Below, in pieces: positions 1-13,049 of a stretch of 64,000 nt of DNA. The notes below the pieces were generated by a model. It worked only from the letters and a program-made list of their open reading frames with translations, ran no database searches and had not been told where the DNA came from. This DNA comes from Tigriopus japonicus (taxonomy: Eukaryota; Arthropoda; Copepoda; Harpacticoida; Harpacticidae), in the NCBI GenBank assembly GCA_010645155.1, contig CM021317.1, forward strand, positions 859,330 to 923,329, read 5' to 3'. A program made the position numbers and the translations under genes. How positions within the stretch are numbered: position 1 is the stretch's first letter; every line of letters begins with the position of its first letter.

Positions 1-723
1 CCGATTGGGAGGCGACTCATCTGCAGCACTAAATAAACCACAAATACCCCACTCTGTGCCAACAGATCGTGGTGGCTCAGAGCTGGCACTCGTTCTTATT
101 AAATTGTGAGTTGGGGTTTGCGCCTCCATGAGGGTTTTTGTTTCAAACGTTTTTCAGTAAATGTTGTTTGTTTTTCTATATTTTTAGGTATGTTTAGGTT
201 AGGTTAGGCTGAGTTAGGTTAGGTTAGGTTAGGTTAGGTTTAAGTTTAGTTCGGATAATCTTTGCTCTTCCTGTCAATATTTTGTCCATATCTATGACGG
301 TATGACTCATCTCCCAGATCGGAAGACATTCAGAGGCCATAAAAATTGCCCAAAAGTTTTTTTTTTTAAATCAAAAGTTTCTTACATCAAAATAGCCCAA
401 AAAAGTTTTTAAAAAACTTTCTAATCCTCGTTCTTTTCACCATTTCCGTTTTTTTTAAATTACAATTCTAAGACCTAAATAATAACAAGTTGTAATACCT
501 AAAAAAGTGCCAAGAAAGGTTTTTTAAAAACTTTCAAGTAAAAACTTTCTAAACCTCGTTTTCCTTATCATTTATGATTTTGGAAGCCAGTACATATTTC
601 AAAAGATTACCATTCTAAGAGACCTAAGTAATAACAACCACAAAATCATTAGCTTAATCTTTTGCTCTCTGTTCTCCCTAATCGGATGTTACATATTAAC
701 ATAATCAATTTGGTTCCACGCAG
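1..723. other. Intron or flanking DNA upstream of the ABC transporter exons
   Basis: I see no coding exon here. The stretch holds a telomere-like TTAGG array near 187-240 and AT-rich sequence. It ends in a splice acceptor (CAG at 721-723) for the first visible exon of the ABCB gene, so it is most simply read as the 3' part of an intron. Earlier exons of that gene lie outside the window. Confidence 0.6.
187..240 (+). repeat. Interstitial TTAGG telomere-like repeat
   Basis: About ten units of TTAGGT or TTAGG with slight degeneration (one unit reads TTAGGC followed by TGAG). TTAGG is the canonical arthropod telomere repeat. Here it lies inside an intron, so it is an interstitial tract and not a chromosome end. 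A second, weaker tract in the other orientation lies at 43106-43150. Confidence 0.75.
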
Positions 724-3700
724 CTGGCCATCGAAGCTATTAGTAATATTCGAACCGTGGCTGGATTGGGTCGGGAAAAGACCTTTGAAGAGCTGTATTT
801 GAACGCCCTTCGCCAACCTCATATGGATGCCAAGAAGCGGTCGCACGTTCGAGGGTTGATTTTCGGATTTGCGCAATCGGTGCCCTTCTTCGCTTACTCG
901 GGATGCATGTTCTATGGCGGATGGCTCGTGGAAAACCAAGATCTGGACTACAAGAACGTGTTCAAGTGAGTGAATCCAGAAGAAAATAGAAACATAGACC
1001 GTCAAAGAAAATAGTAATATGTGTGACGATGCATGCTGGCTGGCCTTGTTGATTTTGGCACCGGCAAACTCTGTATTTCAAGAGCTAAGTGCATTTAAAA
1101 TTGAATTTTTCTGGCCAAGGACACTTAATTGCGAAAAAGTGAAGGGGCTTGAAGAACGTCATTAAAAACTGACGTGATGAAGTCTGGGTTTGATCGCGTC
1201 CAAACGTATATTTTAGAAATTTAAATGTTTTATCTGCGCCAAAGCTCGTCATAAGCTTGCTTTTTAATTCAAGCGTTATTCAAGTCTATTAAAGCACTAT
1301 TTGTTCGATATTCATATGGCGTTAAAATGCAACCCTGATAATGTTAATAAGGCCAGGAAAAAGGCGAAACTCTGAACTGGTAGCCCTTATGGTGAAATTG
1401 GGGTTACATTTATCATTGAGCTTTTTACTTTGAGCAAGAAATGAAGTCACTCTTGGTCTATTGCATAATGTGACGTTATAGAGGCTTAAAATTATATTGA
1501 AGAAAATCTGACCAACCCTCGAATAGTTTTAACCGTTATTTGAGCTATCATTTAAATATTACTTTCATTCACAAATTTCCACTCATGAAACTGTAAATCT
1601 TCGAGTAATTGAACGGTCTTCTTTTGGGAAAGTCGAAATCGGGAAGGGAGAAGAATCTGAAAAGGACGCAATGTCCACTTTTTCAATTTGATTGATACGA
1701 AGATGTTGGTTAGCTCCTCGTAGCTCATTCTTTTTAGAGCCCTTTCTATCATAATGTCCCTCCTCAAACTCTCCACTTTCCTTGGGTGTCTCGAGATTCT
1801 TTGAGCTGAGGGCATTGGGTGTGATGCATGCTCAAACGAAAAGTGCTTTGTTCCCGGTTGTCAAGAGGGCGGTCGATGGGTGAGTGGAATCCAATAAAGC
1901 GAGTTCATCCCGCTGAAGGTGTCAAATTTCTTCAGATTTTTCGATGACATGGGCATTTCTCTTCGCTTCCTCGAGCAATTGAGTGGAACTCGACGGGGTC
2001 GAAAATAAATGTTATGCCCAAATTAAACATCCCTGGATTTTCTAGGTTTTTGTCTTGAACAAGGGTCGGCAACAGCTTTTGGGTCACGGACCACAAATTT
2101 AGTTTTAAAAGGCGCTGAGCCCACGAGTTGAGTACCATAGATGCTCTCGGGCCCACTTTTTTGGACTTTCCCCGAAGATCTTGGGCCTACCAGTTGCCTG
2201 CCCCTGATCTAGGAAAATATTTTTCGAGACAAAGAAAAATGAACAATCTTTCTATTGGTTAAAAGAAAAAATAATAATGCATCTCTAAGCTACAAGTTTC
2301 AGTGTTGATAGGAAAATTTGAACATTTTGCACTTTCCAAAAATCTCTTTAAAATTGCGACTTCGCCAAAACCGAAAATCATTGGTTTGCACTCTTAAACC
2401 TTCCTACCAAGAAATTGTTGTTCGCAACACGTCTGCTTGATTTTGTTCCAACTGTTGCAAAATTTTGGAATCAAAAGAATTATAAATCACATTCTCAAAT
2501 TGCCCAAAATTGAGGGAGGAGTGGGCAAGGATAATTATCGATCAGAGGGGGGTTATTTTTTTTTAAGTTGCACTTTAAAAATGATCCCATTTGAACAGTT
2601 TTGAACTTGTACTGGGAAGTCCAGATCAATTTCCATCCATTTGGAATTCCCATGGTGGTAAAATTTCGTTTCTAATTTTGGCAATGATAATTCATAATTC
2701 CCCCCCCCCCCAAAAAAAAAAAAACAAAAAAAAATAACATTAACAGGGGGAAGGCACATCGTGAAGTCACCCTGTACCTAAACTCTCGCCCAAAATCGGC
2801 CCGGCAAAGTTAAACTATGGACATGACACAACCGTGGAGGAGTCACGGATCGCTTTATAGGGTGCAAGTAGTCTTTGTTCCGGGAACAATGGACGTTTTC
2901 TCTCGTTGTCTCCCCTTAAAATGTCGATGGATAAAGACCTTGAAGATCACTTCGAAGAGTTTGATTGCTCTTGGAAGAAAGATGCTGGAGAAGACAATTT
3001 CTGGTTCATTTGTGGCTTTACCACAAAAGAATCTTCTGAGAAGGAACAGAATTAGAGTTTTAAGGGTCTGATAGTAAATTCAATTTTCTTCCTCACTAAT
3101 TTCGAAGGCCATGGCTCTTTTGTGCGCGGGTCCTTGATAGAAATAGACCCCCTTGAAAACTACAAGGCGAAACAGTTCTCGTCAAATCAAGCCCTTCATT
3201 ATGTGAAGCGTTCCTAAATTTCAGAGTAGCCGAAGCCCTTATTTTGGGAACCATGATGGTAGGCCAAGCCACAGCCTTTGCTCCCAACTACAACAAGGCT
3301 CTTTTAGCGGCTGCCCGTGTGTTCAAACTCCTGGATCGAAAACCCAAGATCGACGCCAACGACGCCACCGGACTTCGCATAGTATGAATATACTATGATC
3401 TCAAATTGTTGTTGCCATTTGTTATTGGTTCTAATCTGAGCCTTTTCTCTCCAAAAGAATGATATTCAAGGGAACATAACGTTCAGCCAGGCCGGGTTTC
3501 ATTATCCCACCCGGAAGGAAGTGCGTGTCCTTCGTGAGTTGAATTTGGCGGTGCAAGCTGGCCAAACCATCGCCTTGGTGGGCCCTTCTGGTTGTGGGAA
3601 GTCCACGTGCATTCAACTGTTGCAAAGGTTCTACGACCTTCACAAAGGAGTTCTCGTAAGTTGAACTGAATTTGTTGGTTTCAGATATATTGCGATATGA

Positions 3701-4973
3701 CATGCCACAGCAAGGGACATTTAAATCGGGTACCTGAGTTACACTGAAGCTGTTCATGAATAATAACCAACTAAAAATGGAACATAGAGTTGGTGTTCCA
3801 AAAGCATGTCTAACTTCTGGACCCGACGTCAAAGGAGAGTGAGTGTAGCTCGTCGAGTTTCGAGTTCCAGTTCCCTTTCTTGTCTTTTGCCTTGAGCTTC
3901 CAGTCTTGAGGGTAAATGTCTCTCTTGCGAATGAAGCCATTGGGAAAGAAATGTCAAGGATATTGAGAGCGGAGTATATGGCGTCCATTCGTCAATGGAG
4001 TAGGGCCTGATTGCGAAATGAAGGCTCCAGGCTACCGGACAGATTACTGGGTCGATCTGGACGATTTCTCGAGCTCGTGTCGTATGAAATATTAATTAAG
4101 GCACAGATTAGCATCGTCCTCGGGAGCGGGAAGTCTCTCTTTAGTCATCCACAGCCCCAACGAGTGGAGTGGGAGAGAGGCAGAATTAAAAATTCTCATT
4201 CCGGTTCCATTCACAACTTGAGAGTGGCTTTCACATTCAGAAGTACACCGTTATCGCCATCTTTTCAGACTGTTGAAGGCCAGAATATCCAAAGTCTGAA
4301 TGTACCCCAACTCCGATCCCGAATGGGGATCGTGTCACAAGAGCCAGTTCTCTTTGACCGAACTCTGGCCGAAAATATTGCCTATGGAGACAACAGTCGA
4401 ACGGCCTCAATGGACGAGGTTGTGGACGCAGCTCGGCAAGCCAATATTCACTCATTCATCTCCTCTTTGCCATTGGTAGGTAGATGAAGAAAAAGGAGAA
4501 AATAATCATATCCTTAAAGGCTTTAAATGATATCAACGACGCCATATTTGCAGAAATACGACACCTTGGTAGGCGAAAAAGGTACACAACTGTCGGGAGG
4601 ACAAAAGCAGCGCGTGGCAATCGCGCGGGCACTCATTCGCAACCCAGCTGTTTTACTTTTGGATGAGGCCACATCGGCTTTAGATACTGAATCGGAAAAG
4701 GTGAGAAGGATGTACTCTGTTTTGAAGATTGCTCTAGGATGCATTGATTTATTTTTGGTTGTGTTGTAGGTGGTTCAAGAGGCCCTGGATAAAGCGCAAA
4801 AAGGGCGGACTTCCATAACCATCGCTCATCGCCTGAGCACCATCCAAAATGTGAACCGAATTTTTGTCATCTCCAAAGGGCGTGTCGTTGAGGCGGGAAC
4901 TCATAATGAACTCCTGGCAAGGAAAGAGGGCCTCTATGCCAAGCTATGGGGCAGCCAAACCCTTTCAAAGTGA
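724..4973 (+). CDS. ABC transporter subfamily B (P-glycoprotein-like), C-terminal six exons (partial)
   Basis: Exons: 724-965, 3225-3381, 3458-3655, 4269-4475, 4554-4700, 4770-4973 (stop TGA). All junctions are GT-AG and phase-consistent. The first two exons carry the last membrane helices of the second transmembrane domain ([11 protein letters not shown] at the intracellular loop, then GTMMVGQA). The rest is a complete nucleotide-binding domain: Walker [11 protein letters not shown]-loop IVSQEPVLF, signature LSGGQ, Walker [13 protein letters not shown], and the switch histidine in IAHRLST. These are the hallmarks of full ABCB exporters (P-glycoprotein/MDR type), plasma-membrane ATPases that extrude hydrophobic compounds. 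Every catalytic residue of this domain is present, so it looks functional. The N-terminal half lies upstream of the window. The family is secure; the exact orthologue is not. Confidence 0.93.
966..3224 (+). other. Long ABCB intron
   Basis: Intron between the first and second visible transporter exons (donor GTGAGT, acceptor TTTCAG). I see no gene in it. It contains a short GGGCCCAC-type hAT MITE at 2060-2206 and a C11/A12 homopolymer near 2701-2722. Open frames in it have no recognisable content. Confidence 0.7.
2060..2206. mobile_element. hAT-type MITE, short degenerate copy (GGGCCCAC family)
   Basis: Terminal inverted repeats CAAGGGTCGGCAAC and GTTGCCTGCCCCTG flank an interior with gagcccacgag, gggcccac and ttggactttcccc, shared with the copies at 33000-33200 and 51000-51244. 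The CAGGGGTCGGCAACC-type end is typical of hAT elements. The candidate 8-bp target duplication here (gtcttgaa / atctagga) is eroded to 5 of 8. The element lies in an ABCB intron. Confidence 0.6.
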
Positions 4974-5424
4974 GACTCGGTAACAAGAAAGATAACCTCG
5001 GAAGTTGAAGGTGTATTTCTCAGCTTTGCCAAGTATGAAATATATTTATATGCCCAATCCAAAGGAGGGTGTCGTTATTGGTCGCGTTCCGATTGAGTTC
5101 CACTGAGGCAAACATTTTCTTTTCCAACGTATGACTAGACCAAAAAGAAAGGGAAGAAAAGAAGGAGAGTGAAAGAAAGGCTTCATAATGGTCAACAAAA
5201 ATGTGTTCTCAGAGGAGAGAGAGAGACTTGTAATTAATTTAAGGACTCTTTGCCACGGGCTCTACCTCACGATACCACTATGGCTAAGAGGATTTGCCTT
5301 CTGGTTTCGTAACCTTTGCAAAACTTTCCCCGTTGGTGACATTTCAAAGAAAGAAAAAAAAGGACTCCATAATTTTGCAAATGTTGGGTGAAACTTGGTC
5401 CAAGCGATTTGGCACAATACTTAC

Positions 5425-7777
5425 GAGAATCCACTTGACGAAGAGTTTCACTCGAACATAGTGTGTTGGATTATCCAACCCTCCACAATTTCCTCTCACT
5501 CCGGTTCCGCGACTCGTGATTCCTATTAGAACAAATTCCGGAACACCTTTGGCACGTGGAACCACTTTAAATAATGGTCCTCCACTGTCCCCAGCGCAAG
5601 AGCCTAAATCCCCCCAAAATAACCCTTATTAGAACATGAACGCTTCATTCGTCGAACAGGATCCGTTTTCTAAATCAAAGCTTGGTGACGCCATAGTTCT
5701 GACAATGAATCCCGTCAAATTGAGTGCTATCTAAATTAGTACCTGTCCCTCTGATATACCAGTTATGAGTACGACCCAGAAGTTGTTGAAGGGCAGGATT
5801 TGGAGGTAAAGATGTGAACTGAGAACCATTTTCTTTCTCGACTTTATAAAACTCCGTCTTAAAAGTGTGGTTGAATGCCACGCAAAGCACCTTGGGCAAC
5901 ACTTGGTAAGGTCCTTGGTTTGCCAGTTGTTGGTAGCAATACTCGTGCGCGATGACATCGACCATCTAGCACAACCACAGATAGAAAGAGAGGCCTTTAG
6001 TCAATACGTGGTCTACTAAACAATGAGAGCCACCATATGGCGTGTTCCAAACCTTGTGTCTCTCAACACCACCCAAGGATTGGGATTGTTTGGGAAAACA
6101 GGATCGTTGACAAAAGCCCCAGCCTGTCTCGGTGGTGACATGCAACTCCTGGGAACGAAAATTGCGATAATTGTGGATGGTCCCACACCATCCGAAGCTA
6201 GAAAACCCCACGGAAACCAGTTATTAGTATATTTTGTGTCAAATGTTAGAACGTTCTCCTAGCAGTAAAGATTTTGATCTTTTCAAGATACGTTCTCAAA
6301 GTGCGCGTTCCTGGGTCTATTGTTCTCCAGTAAAAAGAACCGCGAAAATCTAGTGTTGAAGGCTCTTTAGAATGCACTTTACCTTCCTGGTTGAATTCTG
6401 AAGCATTTAGTGTCAATCATGAGCTCGGAGTCGTTGTCGGCATCGTCATCGTCGTCCTCATTGTCCTCTCGCAGTAGAACGAACTCGTCCACATTCTTAT
6501 TGAATTGCAAGCCTGTGACTTGGAAGAATTTTGCACATTTTGGATTCGAGGCACTGGGTGTGGGTAAATGGGAGCACCCTTGGATCACCTGACCTTCGTA
6601 GGGAAACTGAATGGAACAGTTGGCCTTCGCAAAGGCCTACATGTTGTAACAAAAGGAGGATTTCCCCCAGGGAGGAACACGAGAAGGAAGAAAAAGAATC
6701 GAGCGTGAAACCGTGTCTTCAAATCGAGTAACAAGAAAGAAGAAAAGAAAACCTGAAGAGGGAAGGGGAGGAGTAATGAAAACGAACCTTGGAGCCTTTG
6801 AAGCACTCTTGACCCACTCCACAGAACTCGAATTTGTGAGGTCCCTCAGGTCCAACCTCACAAGGAGGCCTCTTGTAGCGACCATAACCAGCAATAATGG
6901 CTTGACCGCTATCCTCGAATGATATTCCCATGGGCAAACAAATTGGCCGAATCTCTGGTACAGCACTTTTCAAGTGGATCAAGATGAGGTCGTAGCCTCC
7001 ATAGGAACCATAGTTACCACCCGGATATGAGTCCGCTGGACGGATGATAAAGTCCACCAAATATTTGGCTGCATCCCTGTAATTCAGGCTCATTTCTCTT
7101 ATTTGTACGAAAGAGAGGATGATTCTTCCCATTTTCTCCATCCTATCCTCGTCTTTTCTTTTCCGCTCATGCCTTTTTTCGAGTCTTTTAAGATGACGAG
7201 TCTTGTCATTTTTGGTTCAAGAACGCGCTTTCAGCGTTATCAAACTCGAGTGGACCACTCAAATAAAAAACTCTTTGTGAGTGAAATTTCTCAACTCGAA
7301 CAGGACTGAACAAAAGATTAGTATGACATATCTTTCCCTACTGAACATCTGGCGGCAATAATACCTGTACTCCTTATGAATATCATTGACGCCAACCAAA
7401 ACCTCCGGCAAATGTTTGGATCCACGAGGTGAGATCTTGAGGTCCCCATTGGCCATCTCCTCGCAAACGAGCTTGACCTTGACCTTCAAACCAGTGCCAC
7501 AGTCCTTCATGGATATCTTGGATTTAGGACCAAGACAATGGGCCGCACTCACGGCCCATTGCGGAGTTATCATGGAGCCCGTGCATTTGGCATAAGGGAC
7601 AGGATGAAAATTGAAGAGCGCCAAAAACGAATATCGTTCGTTCGGACGGATCTGATCTGCATCCACAATCCGATGTCCGGGGTCGATCAAAGAGGGTGGT
7701 TCTTCTGTGGATTGGGCCAAGATTTGATAAGAAAGCGTTATCATGGAAAACAATGCACGTGTTCGTTTATCGGACAT
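5425..7777 (-). CDS. Secreted S1 (chymotrypsin-fold) serine protease, C-terminus incomplete
   Basis: Minus-strand exons: 7777-7365, 7076-6788, 6588-6383, 6197-6017, 5965-5743, 5603-5425. All junctions are GT-AG and phase-consistent, giving 497 codons; the last visible exon ends in a strong donor (GTAAGT), so a short final exon lies further down, unresolved. A hydrophobic N-terminus (about residues 8-22) suggests secretion. Activation site: GHR|IVDA at 36/37. Catalytic residues: His80 in SAAHC, Asp167 in YDLILIHL, Ser444 in AGDSGGPL. The residue at the base of the S1 pocket (six before Ser) is Gly, not Asp, so trypsin-like Arg/Lys cleavage is not expected. The Asp-Ser distance is about 277 residues against roughly 90 usually. 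The extra part holds many Cys and an acidic run (EDDDDDADND). Strength: family certain, substrate unknown. Confidence 0.85.
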
Positions 7778-10700
7778 CCTACTCTGAGATTGTTTTCCGT
7801 TATGTGAGAAGCGTCAAGATTGGTTAATGACCGTCAAAAGAACAACAATCTCCTGGCCTTCTTCTCGTTCGGCGAATGTAAGAAAGCGGTCGAAATTCCT
7901 TCCCCTCCTCATCCATGTCATGATCAGGAGGTGTGGGTGAGTTCTGGACACATTCGATTTAGTGTCTTTAGAAGCTTCGCCGTCTAGCTCTTTGATCAGA
8001 ATATAGTAGGTATTCACGGGCAGACAGACACGTCTTAAACTCTTCTTCGTCTCATCAGTCGGTCTCTACTCTCTGTGACGCTTGAAGACGTCAGCTGTTG
8101 TGGCGTTGATCTTGAGGTTGCTTTTCCTCGCGCCAACGCAACGTTTCGGGAACCGGTTTTTGCGCGGGAAATCGCCGTTGGAGGTGCTGGTTGGACCGCG
8201 GAGAACTGTTTTAGGCCTTGGGATTGTGAATGAGAATATTTCTCAACAGTTGGTCGCTCAAATGAGTGCATATTGCACACAGTAGTTGGAGCTCATTCTC
8301 ATCGTCGTGCATCGGAAAGTTTTCCAGAATAGTTGCTCGTTTTGTTTGCGCCTCTTGACGAAAGAACCCAGTTCAAAATCTTTCCCGGGGAAAAAGCTCG
8401 GTAAGTGCAAATTGAATTTGCTTGCATTGCATATTTTCCAACAATTCTTCGGATTCTTCCAATACACCTCGATTTTATCCATGGTCCATGTTGTAGAACC
8501 TCACCTTGCTTTCGTATTCACGCACTGTTCTTGAGCCGTAAATGATTTTGAAAGGCTCAACACCTCGTGGGCCGAGATATTTTGTCCCAGGATTTGACGT
8601 TGTTTTTATGACCCTCCTAAATCAAAACCTGTTCAAACCCAATGGCAATTTCGTCGTCTATTCAGGCCTATTAGTCAAGCCATAGATCACCATCAGGCAC
8701 CAAACATTCTGAAAGGGCTCTAACTCAATGTAATAGTTCTCAAATGGAACAAGCGTTAACGTGTCACCCATAACTTGCCCTTGATTTCTTGGTTGCCTGC
8801 CCAAAAACGCTCATAGACAAAGTCTCTTTTTCCACTCATCTCCCAGGAGCTCAAGGTTAAAACCTTGTGGGACAAGTGTTCCCCCTTCTGGCGTTGGTTT
8901 TTGGTGCATTACCGGTCCTTCCCCATAATCGTTCCAAGTTCCAACTAAACGAGAAGGTGAAGAGTGCTTTCAATTTGCATTCTACCTCCATAAAGTGGTT
9001 CTTGTGGAGTGTGCGGACTTTTTGCATGGGAATACTTTGCATTTGGTGGCAGATGGGTTTTCCAAAGAATTTCTTACTCCCAAATACCATATACACATTG
9101 GAATTGGGGTGACGAAAGAGGTCTCAGGCATTTTAATTCACTTTCGAAGTGAATGCAACAGTATCCGGTTTAGAAATAGGGACCTTGAGAGTTTTCTGAA
9201 TACAACCTTCTAGGTGATGCTGAAAACCGTCATTCCGAAATCGAAGACATTGTACATTTTTGAATATTTGAAATACGCAATTGTGCGCCGATTTAAGACG
9301 AACATCATAGCAAGGCGGTTTTAGAACCGCATAGCAATTGGTTTGCTCTGGGTTTCATTTTTTTCAAGTGAAACTGTAAATAGTGAAAAAAGTTTGAGTA
9401 AAGAGGCTTTTTTCGTCGTTAAAAAAACTTGCGTTTTTTTTTTCTTTCAATCTGCCTTGTCCGTTTCCAGTTCGGGTGAGCCAGCTTTTTTCAGTTCATG
9501 CATGCCAAAATGCCAACAAAGGTTGTCCTCAAATTAGGATCAAATCGACAAATCATGAAAGCTAAAAGTCAATGTTTGGTGGATCTTTTTCTTAACAAGA
9601 GTACCTACTGTCTTTCTGAACATGTCCAATCCAAGTTTTAGAGGTCCTGGTTTTGTTCTCTGAAGGTAAAAGCATGCAAACACTCAAATGAGAGCCTGGC
9701 AGGCCTTAAGCAAACTGCCAGAAATGAATACGCGTCTCAGCTCAGCTGAGATTAGTACCAATATTGGTTCACATTTCCCGCGTGGAACATGCTTGCATCG
9801 CAAGAAAGAGTATAATCACAGCAGGGTTTGTACAGACAGATTGTCAAGATGAGAGCGGCCAAACAAAACATATTTCAAAGTCATATCGATCGATAAAGAG
9901 AACCGCAATCCAAATCATTTTGCAACGAAAACTTCGATGAAAGTCGCTAAGTTCATTACTTTTATTATTAGATCGACTCAAATATCGAACATTCGAACAA
10001 GTTTTTTTTTCTGAGAACGATATATTTTTGCCTTGCCAACCAATCCGCTCACACTAATCTTTGTGCCGAAATACATTCTCAAAGAAGCCTTTTTCTAATG
10101 AAATATATCCCCTTCGTCGTTTCCGTAATTCTGATCGGATAACCAAAACAAGAATGACTCTCATATTAGTTGATACTAATATTCCTCTTCCGGAGATAGA
10201 TCCCCGAATATACGTAAGTATGTTTAAGAATCATTCTTAATAGAGAAGATTCACACTGTTGCAACCACCTGGACTTCGGGATTGATGAAAGTTGTGAAAA
10301 TAAATGCAAGGTTAAGGACTTGGCGGATATTAGGTTTATGAAAATAAAACCAAGGAAAATATCACTTCGTTGGGGCGCTTCAAATACCTCAAATTGGGAG
10401 TGCCTGTTGCTCATGAAATCAACTAAGAAAATGAAGAACAAAGTACTCTAACTCATTTGCTTATCACTGGCGGAGACTTTCCTTTAGATGGGAAGGTAGA
10501 ATGGGATGGGTTCGGTTGAATGAGGTGGTTCACGTGACGCCATAAAAAGCCCACATTCAATTAGTGAGCGCACCAAAAGCGGTATCTTCCAAGGAGAGAA
10601 CCACAAGGTACACCTCTCTAGTATCCTTCTACTTTTGTGGTAAACTAGAGACCAATGGGGCTAAGGAATTCCAGATATTGTTCATCGAAGTATTTTCTTC

Positions 10701-13049
10701 ACTTTGAAGCTTGCTTTGGAAGTCACTTAACCAAGGTTTGATCACCAAGATTGGATGCTTCGAACTGGGAAAGTAAGAATATTGTCTTTGTTTGTAACAT
10801 GGTCCAGTGATGCTCACCAAGTCAAGAAACTGTCATCAACAGTTTCTGGGGGTTTTATTTCGAGGGGCAAAGGAATTTCATTTCCTTGAAACATTTGCAA
10901 AATATCTACAACACGCCTAGAAAAGAACCACAAGATCCATTTCGCTGTCGCTGCTTTACACTAAGGCCCAACAGAGCTTAATATGGTTTAAGCAATTGAC
11001 ATTTCGTCGACTTGACTGGAGGAGTTCAAGTTCTGAATCTGCAAACGAAAATGTCACAAACGTTGTACTGTAGATTCAAGAGCATATGTCTTGTAAGACC
11101 TCGTAATTTATTGTGTTGAAACATAAAACGTGGCAGTTTGAACCCTGCTTGGGTTTGCTTCACTAAAACGGGGTGGTAAACTTCCAGTTTTCTTCGAGAT
11201 TTTGGAAATTAGGTGTAGTTCAAATGTACGTTTTCATAAGAGTGCACACAAGAAAAAAGTTGGCCCTTAAGCAAAGAGTTGGCAAAAATTGCACAATTTT
11301 CTCGTCAGAGAATCGCATTTGTCCGAAATTTAGTTTGCTGACAGAACCAGATGCTTGATATGTCAAGTCTTCACGTTAAATTCAAGACGAAAAAAAGACG
11401 ATACATCCGGAGTTCAAGGACAAACTGGACGCAATGCTACCAATTTTCAAGTGTCTTGCTACACCAAAAAACTCTCATTGACAAACCTAAACGAAATGTC
11501 CAAGATGTTATTTTTGGCAAACTCTTTGAACTTGCAATTATTAGAATCAAGTTGCAATTTGGAAAACTTCAAATAAACTTTCAATATTTGGCACTTTTTT
11601 TACTTTACTCTTTTAGCTTCAAATACTACTTGGTAGTTTTAGTTTGCACATCCTGACACAAAGCTGATGTAAAAGGTTATCCAGGGTTGTAGGCCCCTTT
11701 TTAGCCCCTTGATAGATCTTGTGAGGAATTGTTCCTTGTCCTTCTCTATTCCTGTCCCACCGGTGCATTATGTAGACATTGCTATAGGCCTGCCAGCACC
11801 ATCAACGCACTTTGGAAGAGACAAAATTCAACATAATTTTAACAATTGTACAATAACTGTGATATTGAACTAATCTATGATTATCATTAAATTTGACTAG
11901 TGGGTGGCGACATTGTTGGCAAATTTTCTTTTAAAATTAGGTGTTATGTTTCTTCCTGTGGGCATGTATGGTACTGGCTGGCCCATAGCAATGTCTGCAT
12001 GGCAGATCATGACAGTATCCATAGTGAAAATAACAGACAATTCTTCCCAACGCCTAAATGTCAAAACCAATCATTGGGCACCTATGTGAAAATAAGGATA
12101 TTTGGGATAATGGTTTACATTTTGCATGAGGCAGGTGGCAGAATTTTGGGATAGAATCAGTTTTTTAGTATCACAGCATGTCTTACTTTTAAGGATTGGC
12201 CAAAAAGACGTCTATGAGGCATGTTTACTTGAAATGGACACCACTCATGTATTGAAAATGCTAAAGTCTAGACAACCTTGTACATCTTTTTCTCTAACTT
12301 TTTCTTCGATTTTTACCAAGGAAATGAAATTTTTCTGTGTTGTTTTGTCCACGATTCATTTCAATCAGAAGTTAAGGTGATTATTGCATTTGAATTAACC
12401 ACTCTTGAACTCACTTCCCACCTTAACAAGCCCCTGTAACAATCACATGTCTTCATTTATCTATGATTCGCTAAGCCCAGCAGGTTCAATCATGATCAAA
12501 TCGCCACTAATTACCTACTTACTCACTCAACCTATTGCCCTTCTTCATTGGCACGACCATATTTTGCTTGAACCCCCCTCGCTCGTTTATAAAATCAGTT
12601 CAGCTGTCGAGCTGCACGAAGACGGCCGGCCTCTCTCTTGATCATCAGATCGGCCCAAGTGCAATTTGGGGACGGCAAACCCGCTCGTTGCTCATTGAAT
12701 TCAGATTCAGAGTCTTCATCATCCTCACTGACGACTCATTCACTTATGAGGATGTTCTCTGTGCGTTGTATGTAGCTAACACAAATATTTGCCCTCTCAA
12801 AAGCGACAGCAGCCAACTGCGACAAGTCAATTATCAATGAAAGCCTTGTCAAACTCTCCAAGCCCAAAGTGAGAGGGTGTGAGTGTGTGTGAGAAGAGAT
12901 CCGTCTCCAGGCAAACGCCCTTCCTACTAATACAACAACAGGACAAACTACTACATTCGTACCACTCCTCACTCTTTCACTCTGAAATCTGACAAACATT
13001 CTCAAGCTACTTCATTCAACTACCTTCGTTCGCAATCGGTGCTGCTCTT
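7778..13049. other. Intergenic stretch with no recognisable gene
   Basis: No exon supported by both coding content and splice signals was found on either strand. Short open frames do not resemble any known family. The base composition is AT-rich with homopolymer runs. A TATAAAA motif occurs at 12588-12594 on the + strand and a GT-rich tract near 12878-12892, but no first exon could be tied to them. Confidence 0.5.

Noticed and set aside
2701..2740. C11/A12 homopolymer block
   Set aside because: Simple slippage-prone run with no associated element; possible assembly inaccuracy.
8035..8285. Opposed open frames upstream of the protease gene
   Set aside because: No recognisable domain, no splice sites tying them to the protease start at 7777.
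12588..12620. TATAAAA motif on the + strand that might be a promoter
   Set aside because: No first exon or coding sequence downstream could be linked to it, so it was not listed as a promoter.
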